Part shown: piece after piece, positions 38,041-47,445 of the stretch
Layout of the letters: each line of letters begins with the position of its first letter
How positions within the stretch are numbered: the stretch's first letter is position 1
Origin: Luteimonas rhizosphaerae
Lineage (GTDB): Bacteria > Pseudomonadota > Gammaproteobacteria > Xanthomonadales > Xanthomonadaceae
Direction: 5' to 3'
DNA length: 64,000 nucleotides
Assembly: GCF_002849595.1 (NCBI RefSeq)
Contig: NZ_NRQR01000028.1
Span: forward strand, 62,001 to 126,000
Program-made: the position numbers and the translations under genes
The notes under the pieces: model-generated
The model's input: only the letters and a program-made list of their open reading frames with translations
The model's database searches: none
What the model was told of the DNA's origin: nothing

Positions 38041-39273
38041 TCAATACGGCAGGACGTCCACCGGCGTGCCGCTCGCGTAATCGCGCGGGCCCGCGTCGAG
38101 CACGATCAGCGCGTCCGAATCCGCGGCCGCCTGCATGCGGTGCGAACCGTCCGCCGGATTCGGCTCGACCCACGAGATGCCGTCGTCGTCGATCCACCAG
38201 CGGCCGCGCAGCAGCTCGAGGCGCTCGTGCGTCTTGGTCCAGTCCGAGGCCAGACGCGCACGTCGCACCGCACGCGGTGCCCTGCCCTGCAGCCCGTCGA
38301 CGAGACGACGCCCGAGCGCGAGCCAGGTCGCGAGCACCGACACCGGATTGCCCGGCAGGCACAGGAACAGTGCCGGACCGAGCGTGTCGCCTTCGGCGAG
38401 CAACAGCGGCATGCCGGGTTTCATCATGACCTTCCAGACCCGCACGCGGCCGCGGCGCTGCAGCAGCTCGGGCAGCAGGTCCTTCTCGCCGGCCGACACG
38501 CTGCCGCAGGTCAGCACCAGGTCGAAGGCTTCGCCGGCATGGCGCAGCGCGGAGGTCACCTGCGCGGCGTCGTCGGGCAGGGTCGGAAACGCGACCGGCT
38601 CGAGACCTTCGGCGCGCAGCAGCGCCATCAGCTGGTCGCGGTTGGAGTTGTAGATCTGCCCGGGGCCGAGCGACATGCCGGGCTCGACGAGCTCGTCACC
38701 GGTCGCGAATACCGCGACCGTCGGCCTGCGCACGACGTCGAGTTGCGCGAGCCCCTGCGAGGCTGCGAGACCGATGCGCGCTGGCGTCAGCGTGTCGCCG
38801 GCCTGCAGCAGCAGATCGCCGACGTTCGAATCCTCACCGGCGCGGCGCACGTGCTGGCCGAGACGCGGCGCGACCCGCACGATGACGTCATCACCGTTGA
38901 GCGCTGTGTTCTCCTTCATCACGACGGTGTCGGCGCCGGCCGGCAGCGGCGCGCCGGTGGTGATGCGCACGCAGGTGCCCGCCTCCACGGTCAGCGCCGC
39001 ATCGAGGCCAGCGAACTGCTCGCCGGTCAGACGCAAACGGGTCGGTGCGTCATCAGTCGCGAGATCGGCATGACGCAGCGCGAAGCCGTCCATCGCCGAG
39101 TTGTCGAACGGGGGCTGCGGCAGCGTCGCGACGACGTCGCGCGCCAGCACGTGGCCATGCGCGCGCGACAGCGAGACGGTCTGCGGCTGCAGACGACGCT
39201 CGGCAGCGACGGCATCGACGATCGCGCAGGCCTCGTCGAACGGCACACGGAACGGAAACGAGGGCTCAGTCAT
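38041..39273 (-). CDS. moeA: molybdopterin molybdenumtransferase MoeA
   Basis: 410 residues. PPFDNSAMDGFALRHAD, ITTGAPLPAGADTVVMKE, FATGDELVEPGMSLGPGQIYNSN, TCGSVSAGEKD and LPGNPVSVLATWL are all conserved MoeA blocks. It inserts molybdate into adenylated molybdopterin. The start overlaps the end of mobA by eight bases. Confidence 0.95.
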   Translation of the reverse strand: MTEPSFPFRVPFDEACAIVDAVAAERRLQPQTVSLSRAHGHVLARDVVATLPQPPFDNSAMDGFALRHADLATDDAPTRLRLTGEQFAGLDAALTVEAGTCVRITTGAPLPAGADTVVMKENTALNGDDVIVRVAPRLGQHVRRAGEDSNVGDLLLQAGDTLTPARIGLAASQGLAQLDVVRRPTVAVFATGDELVEPGMSLGPGQIYNSNRDQLMALLRAEGLEPVAFPTLPDDAAQVTSALRHAGEAFDLVLTCGSVSAGEKDLLPELLQRRGRVRVWKVMMKPGMPLLLAEGDTLGPALFLCLPGNPVSVLATWLALGRRLVDGLQGRAPRAVRRARLASDWTKTHERLELLRGRWWIDDDGISWVEPNPADGSHRMQAAADSDALIVLDAGPRDYASGTPVDVLPY

Positions 39274-39856
39274 GGATGACTCCGGCCCGGACCAGATCGT
39301 CGGGCGTGTTGAGGTTGCCGAGGCGGACCTGCGCGAAGCGCACCGTCCGCATGCCGAGTGCGCGCTGCAGGCCGCGCACGGAGAAGTCGTTGCCGGTCAA
39401 CGCAGCGGCAGCGGCCACGCGCAATGCCGCCACCGGCCACAACGCGACCAGCGGCTGCAGGCCGTCGTCGTCTTCGGCGCTGGCCCCGGTGGTGTCGCCA
39501 GCGGCATCGACCAGTCGGGACAGCACGTCCGCCTCGACATGCAACGCGTCCACCGGCAGCGTGAACAGCCACGGCGTCATGGTCGCCGCCGCGAGCGCGT
39601 CGAGACCCGACAGCGGACCGGTATCCGGATGACGATCGGGAATCGCGTCGATGCCAGCGGCGGCATAACGCGGCAGGTCGCGATTCGCGCTGACCAGCAT
39701 GCGCGACGCGTGTGCAGCGAAACTTTCGCGGAGTCGTTCGACCTGTGGCACGCCATCGCGCATCAGCCAGGCCTTGTCCAGACCGCCGAGCCGCGTCGCA
39801 CGCCCGCCGGCCAGCAGGCCGACGGTCAGCGTGTCGCGGGATGGCGGCGGGATCAC
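39266..39856 (-). CDS. mobA: molybdenum cofactor guanylyltransferase MobA
   Basis: 196 residues from GTG 39856, which overlaps the der stop (GTGA). [19 protein letters not shown] is the nucleotidyltransferase GTP-binding motif, and [14 protein letters not shown] and LPVDALHV match the metal and substrate sites (Asp). It converts Mo-molybdopterin to the guanine dinucleotide form. Operon der-mobA-moeA. Confidence 0.85.
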   Translation of the reverse strand: MIPPPSRDTLTVGLLAGGRATRLGGLDKAWLMRDGVPQVERLRESFAAHASRMLVSANRDLPRYAAAGIDAIPDRHPDTGPLSGLDALAAATMTPWLFTLPVDALHVEADVLSRLVDAAGDTTGASAEDDDGLQPLVALWPVAALRVAAAAALTGNDFSVRGLQRALGMRTVRFAQVRLGNLNTPDDLVRAGVIHD

Positions 39857-41265
39857 TTGCGCTTGACGTGCCGGATCAGCCGCTTCTTCTTCGCCAGCTG
39901 GCGATCGTTGAGCACGTTCTTCTTGTCCTTGTAGGGGTTGTCGCCCTCGCGGAACAGGAAGCGCACCGGCGTGCCGACCAGCTTGAAACGCTTGCGGAAG
40001 AAGTTCTCCAGATAGCGCTTGTAGCTGTCGGGCAGCGTCCGCAGACGGTTGCCGTGGACGATGATCGTCGGCGGATTCTCGCCGCCCGGATGCGCGTAAC
40101 GCAGCTTCGGCGCGTGGCCGCGCACGACCGGCGGCGGATTGGTCTCGTAGGCGATCTCGAGCGCCTTGGTGACCTCCGAGGTGCCGAACTTGTAGTTGGC
40201 CGACGCGTGGGCGCGATGGATCGCCTGGAACAGTTCGCGCAGACCCGAGCCGTGCTTGGCGCTGATGCGCACCGCTTCGGCCCACGGCACGAACGCCAGT
40301 TTGCGCGACAGCAGCGCTTCGGTCTGCTCGCGCTGGTAGTCGGTGAGGCCGTCCCACTTGTTGACCGCGACGACGAGCGCGCGGCCCGAATCGAGCACCG
40401 CGCCGAGCACGCTGGCGTCCTGGTCGGTCACGCCTTCGCTGGCGTCGATCATCACGACCGACACCTGCGAATGCTCGATCGCCTGCAGCGTCTTGATGAT
40501 CGAGAACGTCTCGACCGCTTCGTCCACCTTCGACTTGCGGCGGATGCCGGCGGTGTCGACCAGACGGTACTTGCGCCCGTCGCGTTCGAGATCGACCTCG
40601 ATCGAATCGCGCGTGGTGCCGGCGACTTCGGAGGCGATCATCCGCTCCTCGCCGAGGATGCGGTTGACCAGCGTCGACTTGCCCACGTTCGGGCGGCCGA
40701 CGAAGGTCACGCGGACGCGGTCGGGATCGCTGTCGAGCTGCTCGGACTGGCCCACTTCCGGCAGCTTCTCGAGGATCTCGTCGACCAGCTCGTCGATGCC
40801 GTGGCGATGCGCCGACGAGATCGCGTGCGTGTCGGAGAAGCCGTAGCGCGAGAAGTCGGCCTCGGCCGCGCGCGCATCGAGCCCGTCGGTCTTGTTGATG
40901 ACCAGGAACGTGGGTTTGTCGATCTTGCGCAGCCAGCGCAGGATCTCGTCGTCGAGCGCAGACGCGCCTTCGCGGCCATCGACGACGAACAGCACGAGAT
41001 CGGCTTCGGCCGCGGCGGCGCGCGACTGCTTCGCGGTCGGACCGGCCAGGCCGGTGCCTTCCAGGTGCACGTTCTCGCCTGCGATGCCGCCGGTATCGAC
41101 CAGGGCGAACGGCACGTCGGGATTGAGCCGGCACACGCCGTAGTGGCGGTCACGGGTGACGCCCGGCTCGTCGTGGACGAGCGCGTCGCGGGTGCGGGTC
41201 AGCGCGTTGAACAGCGTCGACTTTCCGACATTGGGGCGGCCCACGAGGGCGACGAGCGGAAGCAT
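39853..41265 (-). CDS. der: ribosome-assembly GTPase Der (EngA)
   Basis: 470 residues with tandem GTPase domains. First: [20 protein letters not shown]. Second: [22 protein letters not shown]-terminal KH-like domain ends in a basic tail ([16 protein letters not shown]). It is required for 50S subunit maturation. Directly downstream of bamB in the common bamB-der order. Confidence 0.95.
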   Translation of the reverse strand: MLPLVALVGRPNVGKSTLFNALTRTRDALVHDEPGVTRDRHYGVCRLNPDVPFALVDTGGIAGENVHLEGTGLAGPTAKQSRAAAAEADLVLFVVDGREGASALDDEILRWLRKIDKPTFLVINKTDGLDARAAEADFSRYGFSDTHAISSAHRHGIDELVDEILEKLPEVGQSEQLDSDPDRVRVTFVGRPNVGKSTLVNRILGEERMIASEVAGTTRDSIEVDLERDGRKYRLVDTAGIRRKSKVDEAVETFSIIKTLQAIEHSQVSVVMIDASEGVTDQDASVLGAVLDSGRALVVAVNKWDGLTDYQREQTEALLSRKLAFVPWAEAVRISAKHGSGLRELFQAIHRAHASANYKFGTSEVTKALEIAYETNPPPVVRGHAPKLRYAHPGGENPPTIIVHGNRLRTLPDSYKRYLENFFRKRFKLVGTPVRFLFREGDNPYKDKKNVLNDRQLAKKKRLIRHVKRK

Positions 41266-41318
41266 ACGGAAGACACCGGAAAGGGAATCGGGAATTACAG
41301 CCGCGCCAAGACGCGAGA

Positions 41319-41343
41319 CCCCGGGCAGCAGGACTGCCCGGGG
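41319..41343. terminator. hairpin between bamB and der
   Basis: CCCCGGGCAG, loop CAGGA, CTGCCCGGGG form a perfect ten-pair stem. It has no T run in either direction, so it may attenuate rather than end read-through from bamB into der. Confidence 0.5.
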
Positions 41344-41370
41344 CCGTATTGTCGCACCAGCGGGCCGGGC

Positions 41371-42594
41371 TTACTGCCCGATACGCCACGCGCTGACGTT
41401 GCCGTCGACGTTCTGGACGACGAGGATGTCGTCGGCGACGACCAGCGCACCACGCAGGGCATCCCGGCCGGCGCGCTCGCGGGCGGCGAATTCGCCGTCG
41501 TCGAGGCGCAGCCAGTGCAGGTAGCCGTCGAAATCGCCGACGACCGCGTAGTCGCCCTGGATCGCCGCGCCGGTCAGGTTGCGACGGGCCAGCTGGTTCT
41601 GCTGCCAGGCCGCCGTGCCGCTGTACTTGTCGAGCGCCCAGACGGTGCCGTCGCGATCGGTGACGACCACGCGCTGCGGCGACAGGCCCGGCCGGTTCGC
41701 GCCGCCGTGCTCGCTGGTCCACAGCGGACGACCGCTCGGGCCTTCGATGGCGACGGTCTGCTTGCGGTAGCTGCTGGCGAACAGCACGGCCTCGTCGAGC
41801 ACCGGGGTGCCGTCGACATCGGCCATGCGCTCGAGCTCGGTACGGCCGTCGGGCTGGGCGACGGTCTGCTCCCACATGACGCGACCGTCCGCCAGGGACA
41901 GGGCCGCCACGGTGCCGTCGTCGTTGCCCACGAAGCCGAAGCCTGGGCCGAGGACCGGCGCATCGTTGCCACGCACGGTCAGCGGCGGCATTTCGCGGAT
42001 CCAGAACCAGCGGCGGCCGCCGTTGCTGGCGTCGAACGCGGTCACGCGGCCGTCGTTGGAGCGCACCAGCACAACGCCCTGGCCGATGGCCGGCGCGGAA
42101 ATCACTTCGTTGCCGACCTTGGCTTCCCAGCGTGGGGTGCCGGTGGCGGCGTCGAGTGCGATCACGTCGCCGTCCAGGCTGCCGACGACGACCAGGCCGT
42201 CACCGACGCCCGGGCCGCCACTGAGGCGCAGGTCCGATTCGTATTCCCACGCGGTGTCGCCGGTCTGCAGGTCGAGCGCACGCACCCCGCCTTCGATCGC
42301 GGCGACGTAGACGCGTCCGTCCGCGATCGTGGGGCTCTGGCGCACGCCCAGCCGGCCCTCGCCCTTGCCGGCGTTCGCCGACCAGATGCGGGACACGGTG
42401 ATCGACGGCGTGATGTCGATCAGCGGCGCCGGTTCCGACAACGCTTTCTGCTGGGCCTTTTCGCTGTCGCCGCCGAACCAGCCGCGGACGGTGCTGCAGC
42501 CGCTGACCGCGACCACGCACAGGGCGACGGCCACGAGGCGCACGGCGCGGGACGAAGAACGCGGAACGGCGGCGCACGCCATCTGCTGGGTCAT
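41371..42594 (-). CDS. bamB: outer membrane assembly lipoprotein BamB
   Basis: 407 residues. Signal with lipobox VSGC (Cys at about residue 33), then an eight-bladed PQQ-type beta-propeller with recurring GDVIALDAATGTPRWE and DGTVWALDKYSGTAAWQ repeats. Part of the BAM complex that folds outer-membrane proteins. Its ATG shares one base with the yfgM stop. Confidence 0.95.
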   Translation of the reverse strand: MTQQMACAAVPRSSSRAVRLVAVALCVVAVSGCSTVRGWFGGDSEKAQQKALSEPAPLIDITPSITVSRIWSANAGKGEGRLGVRQSPTIADGRVYVAAIEGGVRALDLQTGDTAWEYESDLRLSGGPGVGDGLVVVGSLDGDVIALDAATGTPRWEAKVGNEVISAPAIGQGVVLVRSNDGRVTAFDASNGGRRWFWIREMPPLTVRGNDAPVLGPGFGFVGNDDGTVAALSLADGRVMWEQTVAQPDGRTELERMADVDGTPVLDEAVLFASSYRKQTVAIEGPSGRPLWTSEHGGANRPGLSPQRVVVTDRDGTVWALDKYSGTAAWQQNQLARRNLTGAAIQGDYAVVGDFDGYLHWLRLDDGEFAARERAGRDALRGALVVADDILVVQNVDGNVSAWRIGQ

Positions 42595-43226
42595 CAGGAT
42601 TCAACCTCGGGTGCGTCGGGAGTGCCGCCGACTTCGGAAAGCTTCAGTTCCAGCAGGCCGCGCTGCGGCGCGGCGCTGTCGAGCTTGCGCAGCGCTTCGG
42701 CGTAGTCGTCGCGCGCCCGGTCGGTCTGCTGGAGTGCGAAATGGGCATCGCCACGCGCTTCGAGCGCGACGGCATTGTCGGCCTCGGCCAGCAGGGTCAC
42801 GGCTTCTTCGCCGCGCCCCGCATCGGTCAACAGGCGCGCCAACCGCTGGTGGACAACCGCGGACACGCCGGCATCGGCGCCGCGGACGGCCTGCAGGGTC
42901 GTGATCGCGGCATCGCGATCGCCCGCGTCGAGCTGCGCCTTCGCGAGCTGCAACGCCATCAGTTCGCCGTAGGCGGTATCGGGCAGATCGTCGATCCGGG
43001 TCGCGGCCTGGTCGAGGTCGCCGGCGGCGATGTCCGCGCTGACATCCTGGTAGGTCGCGTGCTCGGCAACCCGCTGGTCGTAGGTGTGCTGCTTCCACCA
43101 GGTCCAGCCGAAGATCAGGCCCAGCCCGACGACGACACCGACGATGAGTCCCACGCTGTTGTCGCGAAGCCAGGACTTGACCCGCTCTCCCTGCTCGCGC
43201 TCGTCCGGCAAATCGTCGATGGCCAT
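42594..43226 (-). CDS. yfgM: YfgM-type tetratricopeptide protein
   Basis: 210 residues. A cytoplasmic start (DDLPDEREQGERVKSWLRDN), one membrane helix (VGLIVGVVVGLGLIFGWTWW) and periplasmic TPR repeats. YfgM is a periplasmic chaperone-like partner of the SecYEG translocon and PpiD. Located before bamB as in many gammaproteobacteria. Confidence 0.85.
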   Translation of the reverse strand: MAIDDLPDEREQGERVKSWLRDNSVGLIVGVVVGLGLIFGWTWWKQHTYDQRVAEHATYQDVSADIAAGDLDQAATRIDDLPDTAYGELMALQLAKAQLDAGDRDAAITTLQAVRGADAGVSAVVHQRLARLLTDAGRGEEAVTLLAEADNAVALEARGDAHFALQQTDRARDDYAEALRKLDSAAPQRGLLELKLSEVGGTPDAPEVES

Positions 43227-43324
43227 AAATTCTCTACGCCCGCATACGTCGGCGGGTCACTGCGAAAAAGGAAAGTCCGGTCCGCGCACGCGGTGTGCCG
43301 GAGCGGAATCGCATCGCGTCGCGA

Positions 43325-44161
43325 TTACTCGGCGACGGGGGCGAGGACGCCGTCAGAGGATACCGTAAAGCGCGCCACGTCCGCCCGCTTGAACCGGGAC
43401 AGATCCTGAACAACGCCATCGCGGAGCAGCTCCACCGCACCCGCGTTGCCGAGCACCATGCGGCCGACGTCGTCGGCTTCAAAGCGGCGCTGTTCGCCCG
43501 CCTGCATGAGGGCCTGTTCGACCTGCGCACCATCGGGCGCGCTGATGTTGATCCAGCTCTGCCCGGAGAAGCGCAGCTCCAGCATCGTCGTTTCCGGCAC
43601 CGCGGCAGGTGCGGCCGCCGGCGTGCGCTTGGGCAGGTTCGCGAGCGACGCGGTCAGTGCGGTCGGTCCACGCGGTTCGGCGTCCGCGGGTGTCGCGGCG
43701 GTGGCGTCGTCGCCATCGGCGATGCCCAGCGATGCGACCTCGGTCACGGTCGGCATGCCCAGATGCGGGCGCGCCGCCATCCAGACCGGCACCGCGATCA
43801 GCGCGGTGATCACGACGTACACCGCGCGTCCCATCGCCTTGTCGAGCATGCGCTGCATCGGCGGGGTGTAGGTGCGTGGGGTCAGCGTCGGTGGGCTGAC
43901 CTGGGTCGCATCGGAGACAGTGTCGGCCAGCGATTCCGGCAGTTTCAGCAGTCGCAGGTAGCTGCGCAGTTGGCCGCGCACGAAGACCGGTGCGCCCAGA
44001 CGGGCCCAGTTCTCACGCTCCAGCGCTTCGACGACGCGGATCTGCATGCGCAGGCGCGATGCGACTTCGGCCACGCTCCAGTCCGCACGCTCGCGTGCAT
44101 GACGCAGCTGCTCCCCGACCCCAGACGGTGTGGCAGATGCGGTCTGGTTCGAAGCGCTCAT
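43325..44161 (-). CDS. rodZ: RodZ-like cell-shape protein
   Basis: 278 residues from ATG 44161. The N-terminal Xre-type helix-turn-helix (GEQLRHARERADWSVAEVASRLRM) is followed by one membrane helix (AVYVVITALIAVPVWMA, about residues 110-127), an Ala/Pro/Thr linker and a C-terminal DUF4115 domain (LELRFSGQSWINISAPDG). RodZ links MreB to the elongasome. ispG and hisS, which follow rodZ in E. coli, are absent here. Confidence 0.85.
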   Translation of the reverse strand: MSASNQTASATPSGVGEQLRHARERADWSVAEVASRLRMQIRVVEALERENWARLGAPVFVRGQLRSYLRLLKLPESLADTVSDATQVSPPTLTPRTYTPPMQRMLDKAMGRAVYVVITALIAVPVWMAARPHLGMPTVTEVASLGIADGDDATAATPADAEPRGPTALTASLANLPKRTPAAAPAAVPETTMLELRFSGQSWINISAPDGAQVEQALMQAGEQRRFEADDVGRMVLGNAGAVELLRDGVVQDLSRFKRADVARFTVSSDGVLAPVAE

Positions 44162-44976
44162 GGTGAACTGGCATCCCTTGGCTGAAGAGTCGCGGCCTGC
44201 GGAAACTCGGTCTGCAGGCGTCGGAGGTAGCGATCGGCGGCGCGGGCGTCCCCAAGCTTCTGCTCGATCTCCGCGGCCGATTGCAATGCTGCCGCAGTTA
44301 TGGGGGCAACAGCAAGCCGTCGGCTCGAAAAAGCGCGCGCATCGAAATACCGGCCGTGCCCGAGCAGGTACGAGGTCATCGATTCGAGAGCGACGATGTT
44401 CTCCGGATCGAGCTCGAGCGCGGCGCGCAGATTCGGCTCGACCCGCAACAGATCGCCGCTGCGCATCGCGCATGCGCCGGCATTGGCCAGCGCCGAGGCG
44501 CGGTCGCCGTATTGCGGATCGGCCAGGGCCTGCTCGAAATACGCCAGCGATTCGGCGGCGCGCCCGTTGCCGCACAACCAGGTGCCGTAGTTGTTGAGGC
44601 CGGCGCCCTGCCCCGGCGCGAGCTCCGCCGCTTTCTGATAGGCCGCGCCCGCCTCGGCCTGCTTGCCCTGACGCGCGCTGATGACCGCGAGCAGCGTGTA
44701 GGCATCGGCGGATGCGGGGTCGAGGCGGAGGGCGGCCCGTGCGGCACGTTCGGCGGCCGCATCGTCGCCCGCCTGCAGGTCACGGGTCGCGATCCCGATC
44801 TGGTCGCGCGCTTCGCTGCGGCGGCGGACTTCCGGCGGATCGCGGAAGTCGTACTCGCGGGCTTCGGGGCGGTAATTGTTCTTGCCGCTGGGTTTGATGA
44901 AGTCGAGACGGGAGCAGCCGGCGACCGCCAGCAGCAGGAACAGGCAGAGCCAGCCCTTACGCAGCGGCATCGACAT
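44158..44976 (-). CDS. pilF: type IV pilus biogenesis lipoprotein PilF/PilW
   Basis: 272 residues. Signal with lipobox VAGC (Cys 21), then about six TPR repeats (for example [25 protein letters not shown]). PilF is the pilotin that inserts the PilQ secretin in the outer membrane. It overlaps rodZ by four bases and rlmN by 20. Confidence 0.85.
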   Translation of the reverse strand: MSMPLRKGWLCLFLLLAVAGCSRLDFIKPSGKNNYRPEAREYDFRDPPEVRRRSEARDQIGIATRDLQAGDDAAAERAARAALRLDPASADAYTLLAVISARQGKQAEAGAAYQKAAELAPGQGAGLNNYGTWLCGNGRAAESLAYFEQALADPQYGDRASALANAGACAMRSGDLLRVEPNLRAALELDPENIVALESMTSYLLGHGRYFDARAFSSRRLAVAPITAAALQSAAEIEQKLGDARAADRYLRRLQTEFPQAATLQPRDASSP

Positions 44977-46129
44977 CCCCGCCGTCGCCGCTTTCCAGGC
45001 GCTTGCGATGTTCGGCCTGGCGGCGGGTACGGTCCGCGACCTGGCCCTTCAGCTGGCCGCAGGCCGCGTCGATGTCGTCGCCGCGGGTGCGCCGCACCAT
45101 CGTCAGCACCTGGGCATCGAGCAGCAGCTTCTGGAACGCGCGGATGTCGGCTTCGTCGGACCGCTCGAAGCGCGTGCCCGGGAAGGGGTTGAAGGGGATC
45201 AGATTGACCTTGCCCGCGTCCTTCATCTGGACGGCGTTGTCGAACTGGCGCATCAGCCGCGCGAGCTGCCGGGCGTGGACGGGCTGGTCGTTGACGCCCT
45301 TCATCAGCGTGTATTCGAACGTGATCGACGAGCGCGGCTTGCGCAGCACGTAGCGCTGGCAGGCGGCCATCAGCGCTTCGATCGGATATTTCTTGTTCAA
45401 GGGCACCAGCTCGGTGCGCAGGGCATCGTTCGCGGCGTGCAGCGACACCGCCAGCGACACGTCGCTGACCTCGCCGAGCTTGTCGATCATCGGCACCATG
45501 CCGGCGGTCGAGAGGGTCACGCGCTTGTTGGCGAGGCCGTATCCCAAATCGTCGCGCATGACGCTCATCGCGCGCACGACGTTGTCGAAATTCATCAGCG
45601 GCTCGCCCATGCCCATCATCACGACATTGGTGAGCTTGCGCTGCTTGTGCGGCACGTTGCCGAGATGGCGCGCGGCGACCCAGACCTGGCCGATGATCTC
45701 GGCGGTCGACAGATTGCGGTTGAAGCCCTGCGTCGCGGTCGAACAGAACTGGCAGTTCAACGCGCAGCCGACCTGGGACGACACGCACAGCGTGCCGCGG
45801 CCCTTGTCGGGGATGAAGACGGTTTCGATCGCGTTGAGGCCGTCCATCGCCAGCAACCACTTGTGAGTGCCGTCGGTGGAGGGCTTCTCGAACTGGATCT
45901 GCGGCACCCGGACTTCGGCATGCGCCTCGAGCTTGGCGCGGAGCGCCTTGCCCAGATCGGTCATCTCGTTGAAGTCGGTGACGTGCCGGTGGTGGATCCA
46001 CTTCATGACCTGGTGGGCACGGAATCGCTTCTCGCCGAGGGTCTCGGCGAAGAAGCGCTCCAGTCCCTCGCGATCGAGGTCGAGCAGGTTCTGCTTGGCG
46101 GCAGTCATGTCGGCGGCGACCTCGGTCAC
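44957..46129 (-). CDS. rlmN: dual-specificity RNA methyltransferase RlmN
   Basis: 390 residues. The radical-SAM cluster motif is C-x3-C-x2-C in [38 protein letters not shown] and [11 protein letters not shown] are standard. Catalytic Cys residues appear near [11 protein letters not shown] and in the C-terminal AACGQLKGQ. It methylates A2503 of 23S rRNA and A37 of some tRNAs. Eleven bases after ndk. Confidence 0.95.
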   Translation of the reverse strand: MTEVAADMTAAKQNLLDLDREGLERFFAETLGEKRFRAHQVMKWIHHRHVTDFNEMTDLGKALRAKLEAHAEVRVPQIQFEKPSTDGTHKWLLAMDGLNAIETVFIPDKGRGTLCVSSQVGCALNCQFCSTATQGFNRNLSTAEIIGQVWVAARHLGNVPHKQRKLTNVVMMGMGEPLMNFDNVVRAMSVMRDDLGYGLANKRVTLSTAGMVPMIDKLGEVSDVSLAVSLHAANDALRTELVPLNKKYPIEALMAACQRYVLRKPRSSITFEYTLMKGVNDQPVHARQLARLMRQFDNAVQMKDAGKVNLIPFNPFPGTRFERSDEADIRAFQKLLLDAQVLTMVRRTRGDDIDAACGQLKGQVADRTRRQAEHRKRLESGDGGDVDAAA

Positions 46130-46140
46130 GGGCTGATCAC

Positions 46141-46566
46141 TCAGCGGGAAACGACTTCGTCGTTCTTGAAGAAGTACGCGATCTCGGTCTGCGCGTTCTC
46201 GACCGAATCCGAGCCGTGGGCGGCGTTGGCGTCGATGGAATCGGCGAAATCGGCGCGGATCGTGCCCGGCGCGGCGTCCTTCGGGTTGGTCGCACCCAGC
46301 AGGTCACGGTGCGCGGCAACGGCATTCTCGCCTTCCAGCGCCTGGATCATCACCGGGCCCGAGGTCATGAACTCGACCAGCGCGCCGAAAAAGGGACGCT
46401 CGCGGTGCACGGCGTAGAAGCCTTCGGCTTCCTCGCGGGTCAGCTGCTTGTACTTGGCCGCGACGATCTTGAGGCCGGCCTTTTCGAAGCGGGAATAGAT
46501 TTCGCCGATGACGTTCTTGGCGACGGCGTCGGGCTTGACGATGGACAGGGTGCGCTCGAGCGCCAT
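46141..46566 (-). CDS. ndk: nucleoside diphosphate kinase
   Basis: 141 residues from ATG 46566; frames extending to 46755 are unlike protein. The active-site block is [31 protein letters not shown] with the phospho-His in NAAHGSDS. First gene of the ndk-rlmN-pilF-rodZ run. Confidence 0.97.
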   Translation of the reverse strand: MALERTLSIVKPDAVAKNVIGEIYSRFEKAGLKIVAAKYKQLTREEAEGFYAVHRERPFFGALVEFMTSGPVMIQALEGENAVAAHRDLLGATNPKDAAPGTIRADFADSIDANAAHGSDSVENAQTEIAYFFKNDEVVSR

Positions 46567-46624
46567 TGAAGTTCTCCGGTTCTGGGGTGAGGCCGTCCAC
46601 TCCGGAACGGCCGAGTCTACATGG

Positions 46625-46650
46625 AAAAACCCGCGACGGGACGCGGGTTT
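46625..46650 (-). terminator. terminator-like hairpin in the ndk leader
   Basis: On the minus strand AAACCCGCG, loop TCCCGT, CGCGGGTTT run into TTTTT in all, a full intrinsic terminator about 60 bases before the ndk start. No gene lies upstream on that strand, so it either attenuates ndk or blocks antisense transcription from the TetR region. Confidence 0.6.
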
Positions 46651-46719
46651 AGCCAACATGGCTGCGGTAATTCTAACGTATCCGGTGCCCGGCTTGCAGC
46701 CACCCGGCGTGGTCCGGCG

Positions 46720-46764
46720 TTGACGGGGTTCATCCTGGCGTCTAGCATCAAACAAGCGTTTGAT
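46720..46764 (+). promoter_or_regulatory. promoter and TetR-type operator for tetR-fadB-fadA
   Basis: -35 TTGACG (46720-46725), 17 bases, -10 TAGCAT (46743-46748). The perfect inverted repeat ATCAAAC-AAGC-GTTTGAT (46747-46764) starts inside the -10. Its core CAAAC-N4-GTTTG is the type bound by PsrA/FadR-like TetR regulators of fatty-acid oxidation. Autoregulation is inferred. Confidence 0.65.
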
Positions 46765-46786
46765 TCAGCACATGCCGGGACTACGG

Positions 46787-47404
46787 ATGAACATCGGTCA
46801 ATTCTCGACCAAGGACAAGATTCTGGGCGCCGCCGAGGAACTCTTCGCGGCCCACGGCTTCGCCGGAACGTCGCTGCGCCAGGTCACCAGCCGCGCGGAC
46901 GTCAACATCGCCGCGGTCAACTACCACTTCGGCAGCAAGGAGAACCTCGTCAACGAGGTGTTCCGCCGGCGCATGGACCAGATGAGCGCGCAGCGTCTGG
47001 CGCAGTTGCGAACGGCCGTCGCCGAGCATCCGGGCGAGATCGAGCCGATCATCGCCGCGTTCGTCCAGCCCGCGCTGGACATGGCCAGCGGACGGTGCAG
47101 CAGTGGCGCGTTCGTGCGCGTCATCGCACGCGCCTACGTCGAGAAGAACGACGCCCTGCGCAAGTTCCTCTCCGACCAGTACGGCCACGTGCCGCGTGAA
47201 TTCGCCAGCGCGCTCGCGGTCTGCGTGCCGGCGTTGGACAAGGGCCAGCTGTACGGGCGTCTCGATTTCCTCGCGGGTGCACTGACTTACGCGATGGCCG
47301 ATTTCGGCCTGATCAAGCGGCCGCCCGGGGTCACGGAGCCGCAGCATCGGACTGCGATCGCCAACGAACTCATCCGCTTCTCGGCAGCCGGCTTCAAGGC
47401 CTGA
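46787..47404 (+). CDS. TetR-family regulator of fatty-acid oxidation (PsrA-like)
   Basis: 205 residues from ATG 46787 (MNIGQFSTKDKILGAAEELF); ATG 46772 and TTG 46760 are alternatives. The N-terminal helix-turn-helix is GTSLRQVTSRADVNIAAVNYHFGSKENLV. The C-terminal ligand domain resembles regulators that sense long-chain acyl-CoA. Its own promoter carries a CAAAC-N4-GTTTG operator, and fadB/fadA follow after 41 bases, supporting a repressor of beta-oxidation released by fatty acyl-CoA. Confidence 0.75.
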   Translation: MNIGQFSTKDKILGAAEELFAAHGFAGTSLRQVTSRADVNIAAVNYHFGSKENLVNEVFRRRMDQMSAQRLAQLRTAVAEHPGEIEPIIAAFVQPALDMASGRCSSGAFVRVIARAYVEKNDALRKFLSDQYGHVPREFASALAVCVPALDKGQLYGRLDFLAGALTYAMADFGLIKRPPGVTEPQHRTAIANELIRFSAAGFKA

Positions 47405-47445
47405 GCGAGCGGCATAAATCTTCAAATTTCAACGGGATGGAATAC

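Noticed and set aside
39712-42705. 997-codon plus-strand frame across mobA, der and bamB
   Set aside because: Antisense to three recognised genes; low-complexity translation.
43227-43324. ispG and hisS between rodZ and yfgM, as in E. coli
   Set aside because: The gap is 98 bases and cannot hold them; a different order is usual in Xanthomonads, so this was not counted as a loss.
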